This document shows, piece by piece, positions 35,944-45,170 of a stretch of 64,000 bases of DNA. Both the position numbers and the translations under genes were made by a program. The notes under the pieces were generated by a model. That model saw nothing but the letters and a program-made list of their open reading frames with translations, did not search any database and was not told where the DNA came from. This stretch comes from Shewanella mangrovisoli (GTDB lineage: Bacteria > Pseudomonadota > Gammaproteobacteria > Enterobacterales > Shewanellaceae): assembly GCF_019457635.1 (NCBI RefSeq), contig NZ_CP080412.1:3286001-3350000 (forward strand), in the 5' to 3' direction. Numbering within the stretch: the first letter of the stretch is position 1; each line of letters opens with the position of its first letter.

Positions 35944-36864
35944 CTATTTACCCACTTGAATTTCTTCGGATTCTTTAGCTTTACCCTGTTCAATCGCAAT
36001 CTCAACGCGGCGATTTCGCGCGCGGTTTTCAGGTGAGTCATTAGGCACGATGGGATTATTCGACGCCATACCGACCACTTTCATCCGCTTAGGATCGAAG
36101 CCCTTCACTTGCAGCAGCACATCGGCTACCGCCACAGCGCGTTTGCTGGAGAGATCCCAGTTCGAGCTATAGAGCTCATCACTTATCTGCATATCATCGG
36201 TGTAACCCGATACCGTGATGATCCCCGGCACATCTTTTAGCAATTCACCGACCGAGCGCACCACGGGTTTAAATCGTGGCTGCAGGAAGCCAGATCCTGA
36301 GGCAAATGAGCCCTTCTCGCGGATACGGATAATGATTTGCTGCCCAAGTGACTCAATTTCGATCGCCCCATCGGTGATCTCATTATTGAGCTCCTGTGCC
36401 ATTTTCTTCACTTGCTGATTGATTTTATCCTGCGCCGCAGCGGCTTCGGCCTTCACCGCATCCGCCGTTTCTTGTGCCGTCGCAGAGGCTTCACCACCCC
36501 GCTGCGAACCATTTTGCTGCTGCACACCACCCGCGCTATCGTCCTCGCCCGCTTGATAATCCAATACGGGTTCGGTCATTTCGTTGGTTTGTTGATTAAT
36601 GATTTCAATCGGCGTGGGATCGGGACGGCCAGGACGAAACTCCAATGCAATCACAGACGTCCCCTTAGGAATGTCTTTGACTTCGACCTTGTTTTGCACC
36701 CCGAAGGCATACTTCATCGAGCCTGCGATCTGCTTAAACTTCATCACGTCCATTTCGGAGAATGATAGCAGCAGCACGAAGAAACACATCAAGAGGGACA
36801 TCAAATCGGCAAATGTTGCCAACCAGAGCGGCGCTCCGGGCGGTGGACAGTTGCACTTAGCCAT
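35944..36864 (-). CDS. pomB: Flagellar stator protein PomB
   Basis: 306 residues. A single N-terminal membrane helix LWLATFADLMSLLMCFFVLLLSF carries the conserved ion-binding Asp (about residue 18). A long linker rich in Gln, Ala and Gly (130-175) precedes the OmpA-like peptidoglycan-binding domain (about 185-295, with ITVSGYTDD, SNWDLSSKRAVAVADVLL and NRARNRRVEIAIE). With PomA it forms the sodium-type stator of the polar flagellar motor. The gene follows pomA by three bases. Confidence 0.92.
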   Translation of the reverse strand: MAKCNCPPPGAPLWLATFADLMSLLMCFFVLLLSFSEMDVMKFKQIAGSMKYAFGVQNKVEVKDIPKGTSVIALEFRPGRPDPTPIEIINQQTNEMTEPVLDYQAGEDDSAGGVQQQNGSQRGGEASATAQETADAVKAEAAAAQDKINQQVKKMAQELNNEITDGAIEIESLGQQIIIRIREKGSFASGSGFLQPRFKPVVRSVGELLKDVPGIITVSGYTDDMQISDELYSSNWDLSSKRAVAVADVLLQVKGFDPKRMKVVGMASNNPIVPNDSPENRARNRRVEIAIEQGKAKESEEIQVGK

Positions 36865-36867
36865 GGG

Positions 36868-37635
36868 CTACTCTCCGTCCGTTGTATCGATTTTCCGCTG
36901 TTTTTCAGCAAGATAATTCTTCAAGAAACCTTCAATCACCCGCGGGTTTTGGCCATCTTGAATCGCTAATACCGCGTCCATAATCAGGTTGCGGTTCAGC
37001 ATTTCTTCACCCATGCGCAGGGTGAGTTTATCGGCAATGGGAATACACACCATGTTGGCGACCACGGCGCCGTACAGTGTCGTTAACAAGGCCACCGCCA
37101 TCGACGGACCAATCGATTTAGGATCTGACATGTTAGATAACATGGCCACTAAGCCCACTAAGGTACCAATCATCCCCATCGCTGGGCCGACGTCACCAAA
37201 GGCTCTAAAAATCGCAATGCCGTTGCGATGGCGCTCTTCGGTGAGGGCAATGTCTTTTTCAAGCGCGGCGCGCACCACTTCACCATCGTGACCATCGACC
37301 AACATATCGACAGCTTTTTGCATAAAACTGTTGGAAATTTGCGCTTCTTCGAGGGCAAGGAATCCGCCTTTACGGGCGGCGTCCGCCATAGTCACGGATT
37401 GTTCGATAAGCTCTTCAGGCTTATCAATCTTAAACATAAAGGCTTTGACGGCGATTTTTACCGCGCCCAAAAACTGTTTGAGATTGAACTTCATCATTAC
37501 GACGAAGAATGAACCACCGAATACGATAAACACTGAGGGGACGTCGATAAAGATTGCCAGGCCGCCGCTGGTCATCATAGCCCAAAGGATAAAACCAAAG
37601 CCCCCGACTAGTCCTATAACTGTAGCTAAATCCAC
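36868..37635 (-). CDS. pomA: Flagellar stator protein PomA
   Basis: 255 residues with four membrane helices (MDLATVIGLVGGFGFILWAMM, FIDVPSVFIVFGGSFFVVM, GPAMGMIGTLVGLVAMLSNM, AVALLTTLYGAVVANMV). Between helices 2 and 3 lies a cytoplasmic loop whose charged residues (for example RHRNGIAIFRAFGD) contact FliG. The PomA/MotA family forms the ring around the PomB dimer. It is promoter-proximal in the two-gene unit and divergent from xseB. Confidence 0.93.
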   Translation of the reverse strand: MDLATVIGLVGGFGFILWAMMTSGGLAIFIDVPSVFIVFGGSFFVVMMKFNLKQFLGAVKIAVKAFMFKIDKPEELIEQSVTMADAARKGGFLALEEAQISNSFMQKAVDMLVDGHDGEVVRAALEKDIALTEERHRNGIAIFRAFGDVGPAMGMIGTLVGLVAMLSNMSDPKSIGPSMAVALLTTLYGAVVANMVCIPIADKLTLRMGEEMLNRNLIMDAVLAIQDGQNPRVIEGFLKNYLAEKQRKIDTTDGE

Positions 37636-37949
37636 AACGGCTCCTCAATATTCGGTATAAACGACATGATACTGACTCTATTCGCAAAATAACACAAAAT
37701 GTCATCCGCATAGGGATTACACTTTGGTTTTAACCTGAGCCTTACTCTATGATGTCAAAGGATGATTATAAGCATAATGCTATTATTGTCATTTATCGGA
37801 CAAGCACTAAGCAAGTTTAGCGACAATTTCTATTTTCTGAAAAAAATTCAGCAACAAAGCGTGCTATTGAGCAAATATCCGTCGACTGAATTTGACCCTT
37901 GAGTCGCCCTGATATACCTTGTGTCCGCTCTTTCAAAGGAATTATTAAC

Positions 37950-38189
37950 GTGGCGAAGAAACCCGAAAATCTCAGTTTTGAAGAATCCCTTGGTGAACTC
38001 GAGCGCATCGTTGCCGAATTAGAACAGGGCGATGTCTCTCTGGATGATGCGTTAAAACAATTTGAACGTGGCATCAATTTGGTGCGTAACAGCCAAGCAA
38101 AACTCGAGCAAGCTCAGCAAAAAGTGGCCATTTTACTCAAGCAGGATGAAAATGCGCCCCTCTCTCCCTATGCCGTTGAGGGCGAATAA
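37950..38189 (+). CDS. xseB: Exodeoxyribonuclease VII small subunit
   Basis: 79 residues from GTG at 37950 with AAAGGA about nine bases upstream, giving VAKKPENLSFEESLGELERIVAELEQGD, the standard XseB N-terminus. It is an all-helical protein that binds the XseA large subunit, which is not in this window, to form exonuclease VII. The order xseB-ispA-dxs matches E. coli, with two bases between xseB and ispA. Confidence 0.93.
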   Translation: MAKKPENLSFEESLGELERIVAELEQGDVSLDDALKQFERGINLVRNSQAKLEQAQQKVAILLKQDENAPLSPYAVEGE

Positions 38190-38191
38190 GC

Positions 38192-39073
38192 GTGTTAGTC
38201 AATGCAATAAAAGAATATCAACTACGGGTTGATGACCAATTAAAACAACGTTTCAGCACACTCGAAGACACTGCGCCGCAGTTAAAGGCCGCCATGACCC
38301 ACGGCGCGCTATTAGGCGGTAAGCGTATTCGTCCTTTCTTGGTTTACAGCGTGGGGCAAATGTTTGGCGTGCCGCTTGAAAAGCTTGATGCCAGCGCCGC
38401 CGCCATTGAGTGTATTCATGCTTATTCGTTAATCCATGACGATTTACCCGCCATGGACGATGACGACCTTCGTCGTGGTCAGCCCACAGTTCATATCGCC
38501 TTCGATGAGGCGACCGCCATCCTTGCAGGGGATGCACTGCAAACCTTAGCCTTTGAAATTGTGACCGAAGCAGTACCAGGGATCAGCAGCGAGCAGCATA
38601 TCGCTATGGTGAGAGCGCTGGCGAAAGCCTCGGGTTACCGTGGTATGTGTGGCGGCCAAGCGATTGACTTAGCCTCAACCGATAAGCTCATCGACCTTAA
38701 GGCCTTAACTCAACTCCACAATATGAAGACGGGCGCCCTTATCAGCTGCGCCGTTGAGTTAGCCCTGATCGCCGCTAATGCGCCAAAAGATGAATATCAG
38801 ACTATGATGGAATTTGCGCATGCGGTAGGACTAGCCTTCCAAGTGCAAGACGATATTCTGGACATCATTGCCACCACGGAAGAACTCGGCAAACCCCAAG
38901 GCTCTGACGCCGAGTCCAATAAGAGTACTTTTCCGCAACTACTTGGACTGCAAGGCGCCAAAGACACCGCCGCGCAACTGATCCAAGAGGCACTATCAGC
39001 GCTGGCTAAATTGCCATACAATAGCCAGTTAATCGCAGACTTCGCCCGCTATATCATTGAGCGAAGAATATAA
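38192..39073 (+). CDS. ispA: Farnesyl diphosphate synthase
   Basis: 293 residues starting at GTG (38192). It has the first Asp-rich motif DDLPAMDDDDLRRGQPT near residues 84-100 and the second, FQVQDDILDI, near 220-229, plus GGKRIRPFLVY and CGGQAIDL. It condenses IPP with DMAPP and GPP to farnesyl diphosphate in the MEP isoprenoid pathway. It is cotranscribed with dxs, which makes the pathway's first intermediate. Confidence 0.93.
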   Translation: MLVNAIKEYQLRVDDQLKQRFSTLEDTAPQLKAAMTHGALLGGKRIRPFLVYSVGQMFGVPLEKLDASAAAIECIHAYSLIHDDLPAMDDDDLRRGQPTVHIAFDEATAILAGDALQTLAFEIVTEAVPGISSEQHIAMVRALAKASGYRGMCGGQAIDLASTDKLIDLKALTQLHNMKTGALISCAVELALIAANAPKDEYQTMMEFAHAVGLAFQVQDDILDIIATTEELGKPQGSDAESNKSTFPQLLGLQGAKDTAAQLIQEALSALAKLPYNSQLIADFARYIIERRI

Positions 39074-39094
39074 TAAGAGACGAAGTATCTCGCT

Positions 39095-40963
39095 ATGAGT
39101 TTGGACATTTCACAGTTTCCCGTGTTGGCTCAGGCCAACACTCCTAATGAACTCCGCCAGCTTCCTCAGGCCCTGTTACCTCAATTGGCCGATGAGTTGC
39201 GGGAGTTTCTTCTTAAGTCCGTTGGCATGTCCAGCGGACATTTTGCCTCAGGACTCGGCACGGTCGAACTGACTGTCGCCCTGCATTATGTCTATAACAC
39301 CCCGTTTGATCGTTTGATTTGGGACGTTGGCCACCAAGCCTATCCCCATAAAATCCTCACCGGTCGCCGCGACAGAATGCACACCATTAGGCAAAAGAAC
39401 GGCTTACACCCTTTCCCTTGGCGGGAAGAAAGTGAATACGACACCTTTAGCGTGGGGCATTCAGGCACATCCATTAGTGCCGCATTAGCCATGGCCGTTG
39501 CCGCCGAAAAAGAACAGGCAGGCCGTAAAGTGGTTGCCGTCATTGGTGATGGCGCCATGACGGGCGGTATGGTGTTCGAGGCAATGAATCACGCGGGTGA
39601 TTTGCACAACGATATGCTGATGGTGCTGAACGATAACGAAATGTCGATTTCAGAAAACGTCGGCGCGCTCAACAATCACTTAGCGCAACTGATGTCGGGC
39701 CGCCTCTACACCACGATTCGTGAAAGCAGCAAAAAAGTGCTCAAGGGCATGCCGGTCATCAAAGAGATGGCCAAGCGCACCGAAGAACACCTCAAGGGCA
39801 TGGTTGTACCTGGCACTCTGTTTGAAGAGCTAGGCTTTAACTATATCGGCCCTATCGATGGCCACGATGTCGATGCCCTAGTGGAAACCCTGCGCAATAT
39901 GCGCTCTCTAAAGGGTCCACAAGTGCTGCACATCATGACCAAAAAAGGTCGTGGTTATGAACCGGCCGAGAAAGATCCTATCGGTTGGCACGCGGTACCT
40001 AAATTTGACCCCTCACAGTTTAAGAAGCCAGCGACTAAGCCGGGACTGCCGACCTTCTCCCAAGTGTTTGGCAAATGGTTATGTGATATTGCCGAGCAGG
40101 ACGAAAAAGTCTTAGGCATTACCCCTGCCATGCGTGAAGGTTCGGGCATGGTGGAGTTCTCACAACGCTTCCCGAAACAATATTTCGATGCAGCCATTGC
40201 CGAGCAACATGCGGTGACCTTAGGGGCCGGATTTGCCTGTGAAGGCTTTAAGCCTGTGGTCGCCATTTACTCGACCTTCCTGCAACGGGGCTATGATCAG
40301 CTGATCCACGATGTGGCGCTACAGCGTTTACCGGTATTGTTTGCCATTGACCGTGGCGGTATCGTCGGTGCCGACGGCCCAACCCACCAAGGAGCATTCG
40401 ATTTAAGCTTTATGCGCTGCATCCCGAATATGGTGATCATGGCGCCATCGGATGAAAATGAATGTCGTCAGATGCTGTATACCGGTTATTGCTATGACGC
40501 AGGCCCGAGCGCGGTGCGTTATCCAAGGGGCAGCGCCACAGGCGCGACTCAGGTCGAAGCCATGACGGCGCTGCCAATTGGTAAAGGCGTGATTAAGCGT
40601 TTAGGCAAAGGTATCGCCATGCTGAACTTTGGCACCACCTTAGCCGCCGCCTTAACCGCCGCAGAAAGCTTAGACGCCACCGTCGTCGATATGCGCTTTG
40701 TGAAACCGTTGGATGTGGATTTAGTCAAAGAGATGGCGCAAACCCACGATGTGATCGTAACAGTAGAAGAAAACGCCATTATGGGCGGCGCAGGCTCTGG
40801 TGTATTAGAACTGCTGCAAAAGCTTAAAATGCCCAAACCTGTGCTGCAAATCGGCCTACCCGATGAGTTTATTAAACATGGCTCTCCAGAAGAAGTGACC
40901 CATGATTTACAACTCGATGCCGAAGGTATGTTAGCGCAAATTAATGCCTTTCTTGCCGATTGA
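39095..40963 (+). CDS. dxs: 1-deoxy-D-xylulose-5-phosphate synthase
   Basis: 622 residues, full length. The thiamine diphosphate motif [19 protein letters not shown] starts near residue 150. Before it come [19 protein letters not shown] and [17 protein letters not shown]; the transketolase pyrimidine domain has [18 protein letters not shown] and [18 protein letters not shown]. It condenses pyruvate with glyceraldehyde 3-phosphate to start the MEP pathway and also feeds thiamine and pyridoxal synthesis. It is the last gene of the xseB-ispA-dxs unit. Confidence 0.96.
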   Translation: MSLDISQFPVLAQANTPNELRQLPQALLPQLADELREFLLKSVGMSSGHFASGLGTVELTVALHYVYNTPFDRLIWDVGHQAYPHKILTGRRDRMHTIRQKNGLHPFPWREESEYDTFSVGHSGTSISAALAMAVAAEKEQAGRKVVAVIGDGAMTGGMVFEAMNHAGDLHNDMLMVLNDNEMSISENVGALNNHLAQLMSGRLYTTIRESSKKVLKGMPVIKEMAKRTEEHLKGMVVPGTLFEELGFNYIGPIDGHDVDALVETLRNMRSLKGPQVLHIMTKKGRGYEPAEKDPIGWHAVPKFDPSQFKKPATKPGLPTFSQVFGKWLCDIAEQDEKVLGITPAMREGSGMVEFSQRFPKQYFDAAIAEQHAVTLGAGFACEGFKPVVAIYSTFLQRGYDQLIHDVALQRLPVLFAIDRGGIVGADGPTHQGAFDLSFMRCIPNMVIMAPSDENECRQMLYTGYCYDAGPSAVRYPRGSATGATQVEAMTALPIGKGVIKRLGKGIAMLNFGTTLAAALTAAESLDATVVDMRFVKPLDVDLVKEMAQTHDVIVTVEENAIMGGAGSGVLELLQKLKMPKPVLQIGLPDEFIKHGSPEEVTHDLQLDAEGMLAQINAFLAD

Positions 40964-41040
40964 GTGTTGATGGGAGCCTAGCTCCCAGCAACAGTGCAAA
41001 GCGTGATGAATTGCGATTAGCAGGCAAAAAACAGACAAAT

Positions 41041-41068
41041 AAAAAGGACTGCATTTGCAGTCCTTTTT
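41041..41068. terminator. Bidirectional terminator between dxs and grpE
   Basis: AAAAAGGACTGCA TT TGCAGTCCTTTTT is a perfect inverted repeat between two convergent genes. Confidence 0.9.
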
Positions 41069-41104
41069 ATTACTTAACGCTCAGCGCGTTAGCTTAGGCT
41101 TCAA

Positions 41105-41725
41105 TCAGGCTTCAATGTTAATTGAAGCTGATTCTTGGCTAGGGCCGCCCTGTGACACCATCACCATGGCTGGACGCAGTAAACGGCTGTTTAGCTCATA
41201 ACCCTTTTGCATCACTAACATCACAGTATTGGCTGGATACTCAGCACTTGGCTGCATACCAATCGCTTGATGTTGGTCAGGATTGAAAGCTTGCCCCTGT
41301 GGATCGATAGGTTTTACCCCAAACTTAGCCACGGCGGTCAAGAAGCTCTTTTGCGTAAGCTCAACACCTTCAAACAGCGCTTTGGTGGTTTCATCCTGCG
41401 GATTAGTACCTTGCAGCGCACGTTCCATATTGTCTAACACTGGCAGTAATTCGTTGGCGAATTTTTCCAATGCAAACTTGTTCGCCTTTTCCACATCCAT
41501 CGCAGCACGGCGGCGAATGTTGTCTACTTCGGCAGCAGCACGGATAACGGAATCTTTTTGCTCTTCAACTTTCGCCAAAGCGTCAGCGAGTAACTGTTCC
41601 AGCTCTTCAATACGGAAATTGGCTTGGGTAAGCTCGTCAATCAGACTCGCTTCTTCGGTAGAAACTTCAGACTCTACACCCTCTTGGATCAGATCCTGTT
41701 CTGCTTTAATCGACTCGTTGCTCAT
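41105..41725 (-). CDS. grpE: Nucleotide exchange factor GrpE
   Basis: 206 residues from ATG at 41723-41725 ([13 protein letters not shown]); an in-frame ATG upstream at 41770 lies inside the promoter and is not used. A long coiled-coil (about 40-100, [20 protein letters not shown] and [20 protein letters not shown]) is followed by the C-terminal beta domain with the GrpE pattern [21 protein letters not shown] and [21 protein letters not shown]. GrpE releases ADP from DnaK. A near-perfect sigma-32 promoter precedes it. dnaK is not in the window. Confidence 0.95.
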
Positions 41726-41771
41726 TTTCACTCCAGCTAAAAATGCTTTGTTTCTAAATACTCTGGGCATA

Positions 41772-41799
41772 TTATGGGGATCAATTTTGACGTTTCAAG
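41772..41799 (-). promoter_or_regulatory. Sigma-32 heat-shock promoter of grpE
   Basis: The reverse strand reads CTTGAAA (41793-41799), a 13-nt spacer, then CCCCATAA (41772-41779), near-identical to the E. coli RpoH consensus. It also shows that nadK must start downstream, at 41825, rather than at 41774. Confidence 0.85.
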
Positions 41800-41824
41800 G
41801 CCTAAGGCCAGATCTAGCATAAAT

Positions 41825-42703
41825 ATGACCACAAAGTTCCACACCATTGGCCTGATTGGCAAGCCGCACCACCCAGGGACAAATCAAACCCTCAAACGTC
41901 TGCACCACTGGCTGACGGTGCAAGGGTACGAAGTCCTCGTGGAAGAGCGCGTTGCCAGCGAGTTAGGGACCAATATCGTCGCGGTCGATTTATTAGAGAT
42001 TGGCGCACGCTGCGATTTAGCCATAGTCGTAGGTGGCGATGGCAATATGCTTGGCGCCGCCAGAGTGCTGGCCCGCTTCGATGTGGGCGTGATTGGGGTT
42101 AACCGTGGCAACTTGGGCTTTTTAACGGATTTACCGCCCGATGCCTTTGAAGAAGCACTCGCCAAAGTGCTCGATGGGGAATTTGATACCGAGCACCGCT
42201 TTTTACTCGAGGCCGAGGTCTATCGTCACGGCATGTTAAAAGCGAGCAATACCGCAGTGAATGAGGCAGTGCTGCATCCGGGTAAAATCGCCCATATGAT
42301 TGAATTTGAAGTCTATATAGACAATCAATTCATGTACAGTCAACGTGCCGACGGCATGATAGTCTCAACGCCGACGGGCTCTACCGCCTATGCCCTATCG
42401 GCGGGTGGCGCCATTCTTACTCCCAATTTACAGGCATTAATCTTAGTGCCCATGTTTCCGCACACACTGTCGTGTCGCCCGATTGTGGTCGATGCCTGCA
42501 GCACCATTAAGATGGTTGTCTCCCCTGAAAATGGTGAGAATTTAGAGGTAAGCTGCGATGGCCACGTGCATTTAGCGGTATTGCCCGGCGATGAAATCAT
42601 AGTGCGCCGCAGCTCCGAGCAACTCAGGCTGATCCACCCTAAAGGCCATAATTACTTCCATGTGTTACGCAGTAAACTCGGTTGGGGCAGTAAGCTGTTT
42701 TAG
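41825..42703 (+). CDS. nadK: NAD kinase
   Basis: 292 residues from ATG 41825 ([19 protein letters not shown]), the usual NadK start. The catalytic GGDGN motif lies near residues 72-76 ([16 protein letters not shown]), followed by [14 protein letters not shown] and the second signature [15 protein letters not shown]. It phosphorylates NAD to NADP in the cytoplasm. It is divergent from grpE, as in E. coli. Confidence 0.95.
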
Positions 42704-43463
42704 TCTGCTCAATAATAAAGCCTAAAACGTAGCTAAAGCTTACATCGCTTACATGGTTAAGTAGCAAAAGATAATGGCCAACGGCAGTTGTTAACAGAAT
42801 GAAGTGTTGCAGCTGCATGACTGTAAACCGCTTTATTAACCGTTATTAAATTTCAGATTAAAACAAATTTCATTAAGTGATATTCATCACGCGAAATTTA
42901 GCCATTACTAAAACGTGATCCATCCCTCATTATCCCTCGCGGTGAAAACCCCAATAAAAATCTATTTATTCATACTGTTAATAAATAATATCCAGCTGAG
43001 TGATTTTTCAACCCACCCCAAAGCGAGATATAAGTCACATCTTAATATTGTCTTAAAAATCCATTAAGCGCTCATTAATGAAATAAATGGATCAGTTAAT
43101 TGCAATACTGATAGCTAATTTAGTGAATATGTCGATTTTTATAACCTGAAGGAATAGAAATTAGCGAAACATCCCATTATCGAAATATAAAAAACCACCT
43201 TCGAGTGACATGGATCACAGTTAAGAAAATCCCATGAGAGAAGCCTCCCGCAGCACTGTAAATTAGCATTCTATACAGCAGCCAAAATGATCTAGATCAT
43301 ATTAGTTAAGCCCCGAATAGCGTCTAGTACACACCACAGAATGTTGTGACTCATGGTATTGGCAGTGAAACCTGCTGATTTATCAGTCGGAGAGTCTGAC
43401 AGGAAAACACTAGTAAGATCCAAATATAAATAATAAGACAGACCACTTTATGTAGAGGCAAGC
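42704..43463 (+). promoter_or_regulatory. Long lldP promoter region with several CRP-like palindromes
   Basis: 760 bases without a credible gene. AGTGATATTCATCACG (42876-42891) and AGTGACATGGATCACA (43204-43219) match the CRP consensus TGTGA-N6-TCACA well, and ATGATCTAGATCAT (43287-43300) is a perfect palindrome with the CRP core. GAGG before the lldP ATG is the ribosome binding site. The length suggests control by several regulators, fitting a carbon-source operon. The lactate regulator site itself was not recognised. Confidence 0.6.
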
Positions 43464-45107
43464 ATGACAATACTTCAACTCCTCGCAAGCTTGACGCCAG
43501 TAATCAGTGTAATGATCTTTCTCGTATTACTCAGAATGCCAGCGTCCAAAGCTATGCCCATCTCCATGATAATCACAGCGCTGGCCGCCGTGTTTATTTG
43601 GCAAATGGATACCACACTATTAGCCGCATCGGTTCTCGAAGGACTGCTGTCAGCCATCACCCCATTAACCATCATCTTCGGCGCGGTATTCCTGCTCAAC
43701 ACCCTGAAATACTCAGGGGCAATGGATACCATCCGCGCGGGCTTCACTAACATCAGTGCCGACGCCCGTGTGCAGGTGATCATCATCTGTTGGTTATTCG
43801 GAGCCTTTATCGAAGGTAGTGCGGGCTTTGGGACGCCCGCCGCGATTGGTGCGCCGCTGCTAGTATTACTGGGCGTTCCCCCAGTTGCCGCAGCCGTAGT
43901 GGCATTGATTGCCGACTCAGCTTGTGTGTCATTCGGTGCGATTGGTCTACCCGTGCTATTTGGTATGGAGCAAGGTTTAACTCAAGGTGGTGTGAGCTTG
44001 GCAACTGAGCAGTTTGCAGCCCATGGCGGTAGCTACGTTGGTTATGCTCGCTTTATCGTGATGCATATGATCACTATCGACTTAATTACAGGTACATTAA
44101 TCCCGCTGGTCATGGTGACCATACTGACAGGATTTTTCGGCCGCAATAAGTCTTTTAAAGAAGGTTTAGCGATTTGGAAATTTGCGATTTTCGCCGGTCT
44201 TGCCTTTACCGTTCCAGCATGGATTATCAACTACTTAGCGGGTCCTGAATTCCCATCTGTTATCGGTTCATTGGTCGGTATGGCCTTAGTCATCCCTGTT
44301 GCCCGTAAAGGCTACCTATTGCCAAAAACGCCTTGGAACGACTTTGCTGAAAATGATAGCCAAGAAGGCGCAAAAATTGAGACGACTGCAAAATTCTCAC
44401 AAATTGCCGCTTGGACACCTTATATCATCATGGCTGCGCTATTAGTGCTTTCACGCACCGTTGCACCACTCAAAGCCTGGTTATCCAGTTTCAACATCAG
44501 TTGGACTGGCCTAATGGGCACAGAGCTTAAAGCCAGCTTTGCAACCCTATATGCCCCAGGCGCCTTCTTTGTGGCCGTGTGTATCTTAGGTTTCTTCCTG
44601 TTCAAGATGAAAAGCCCTGCGATTAAGCAATCCATCGGCGTTTCATGCAAGTCTATGTTACCGACTATTATTTCATTAGGCGCATCCGTGCCTATGGTGA
44701 AAATCTTCTTAAACTCAGGTGTTAATGGTGCAGGTCTTGCGTCTATGCCCGTCGCATTAGCCGATATGTTAGGCCAATCTATGGGCGCGGTTTGGGCATG
44801 GATGGCACCGATTGTGGGGATTTTTGGTGCCTTCCTGTCAGGTTCAGCCACCTTCTCCAACATGATGTTCTCCAGCCTGCAATACAGCGTGGCGGACAAC
44901 ATTGGCATGAACCATACATTGGTATTAGCACTACAAGGTATCGGTGCTAACGCTGGTAATATGATGTGCGTAATGAACGTAGTGGCAGCTGCGACCGTTG
45001 TGGGTATGGCGGGTAGAGAATCTGAAATCATCCGTAAAACTATGCCTGTTGCCATTGGCTACGCGTTACTTGCAGGCACTATCGCAACACTTTGGGGTGG
45101 CTTCTAA
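43464..45107 (+). CDS. lldP: Lactate permease
   Basis: 547 residues with about twelve to fourteen membrane helices and the LctP-family motifs: [43 protein letters not shown] near 110-130, and [20 protein letters not shown] near 450-470. It imports L- and D-lactate with protons. It heads the lactate cluster, followed after 63 bases by the D-lactate dehydrogenase gene. An attenuator-like hairpin lies between them. Confidence 0.94.
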   Translation: MTILQLLASLTPVISVMIFLVLLRMPASKAMPISMIITALAAVFIWQMDTTLLAASVLEGLLSAITPLTIIFGAVFLLNTLKYSGAMDTIRAGFTNISADARVQVIIICWLFGAFIEGSAGFGTPAAIGAPLLVLLGVPPVAAAVVALIADSACVSFGAIGLPVLFGMEQGLTQGGVSLATEQFAAHGGSYVGYARFIVMHMITIDLITGTLIPLVMVTILTGFFGRNKSFKEGLAIWKFAIFAGLAFTVPAWIINYLAGPEFPSVIGSLVGMALVIPVARKGYLLPKTPWNDFAENDSQEGAKIETTAKFSQIAAWTPYIIMAALLVLSRTVAPLKAWLSSFNISWTGLMGTELKASFATLYAPGAFFVAVCILGFFLFKMKSPAIKQSIGVSCKSMLPTIISLGASVPMVKIFLNSGVNGAGLASMPVALADMLGQSMGAVWAWMAPIVGIFGAFLSGSATFSNMMFSSLQYSVADNIGMNHTLVLALQGIGANAGNMMCVMNVVAAATVVGMAGRESEIIRKTMPVAIGYALLAGTIATLWGGF

Positions 45108-45119
45108 GCCAATCTAAAC

Positions 45120-45150
45120 CTAAGGCCGCGTTGGCGGCCTTAGTCATTTT
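45120..45150 (+). terminator. Hairpin between lldP and dld-II
   Basis: CTAAGGCCGC pairs with GCGGCCTTAG around a four-base loop, followed by TCATTTTTAG. It probably gives partial termination or processing within the operon. Confidence 0.6.
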
Positions 45151-45170
45151 TAGCGTTGAGAGAGTAACTT

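Noticed and set aside
44420..45055. A 211-codon frame on the reverse strand inside lldP
   Set aside because: Lies wholly opposite a well-supported permease gene, has no ribosome binding site, and its residue pattern mirrors the codon structure of lldP.
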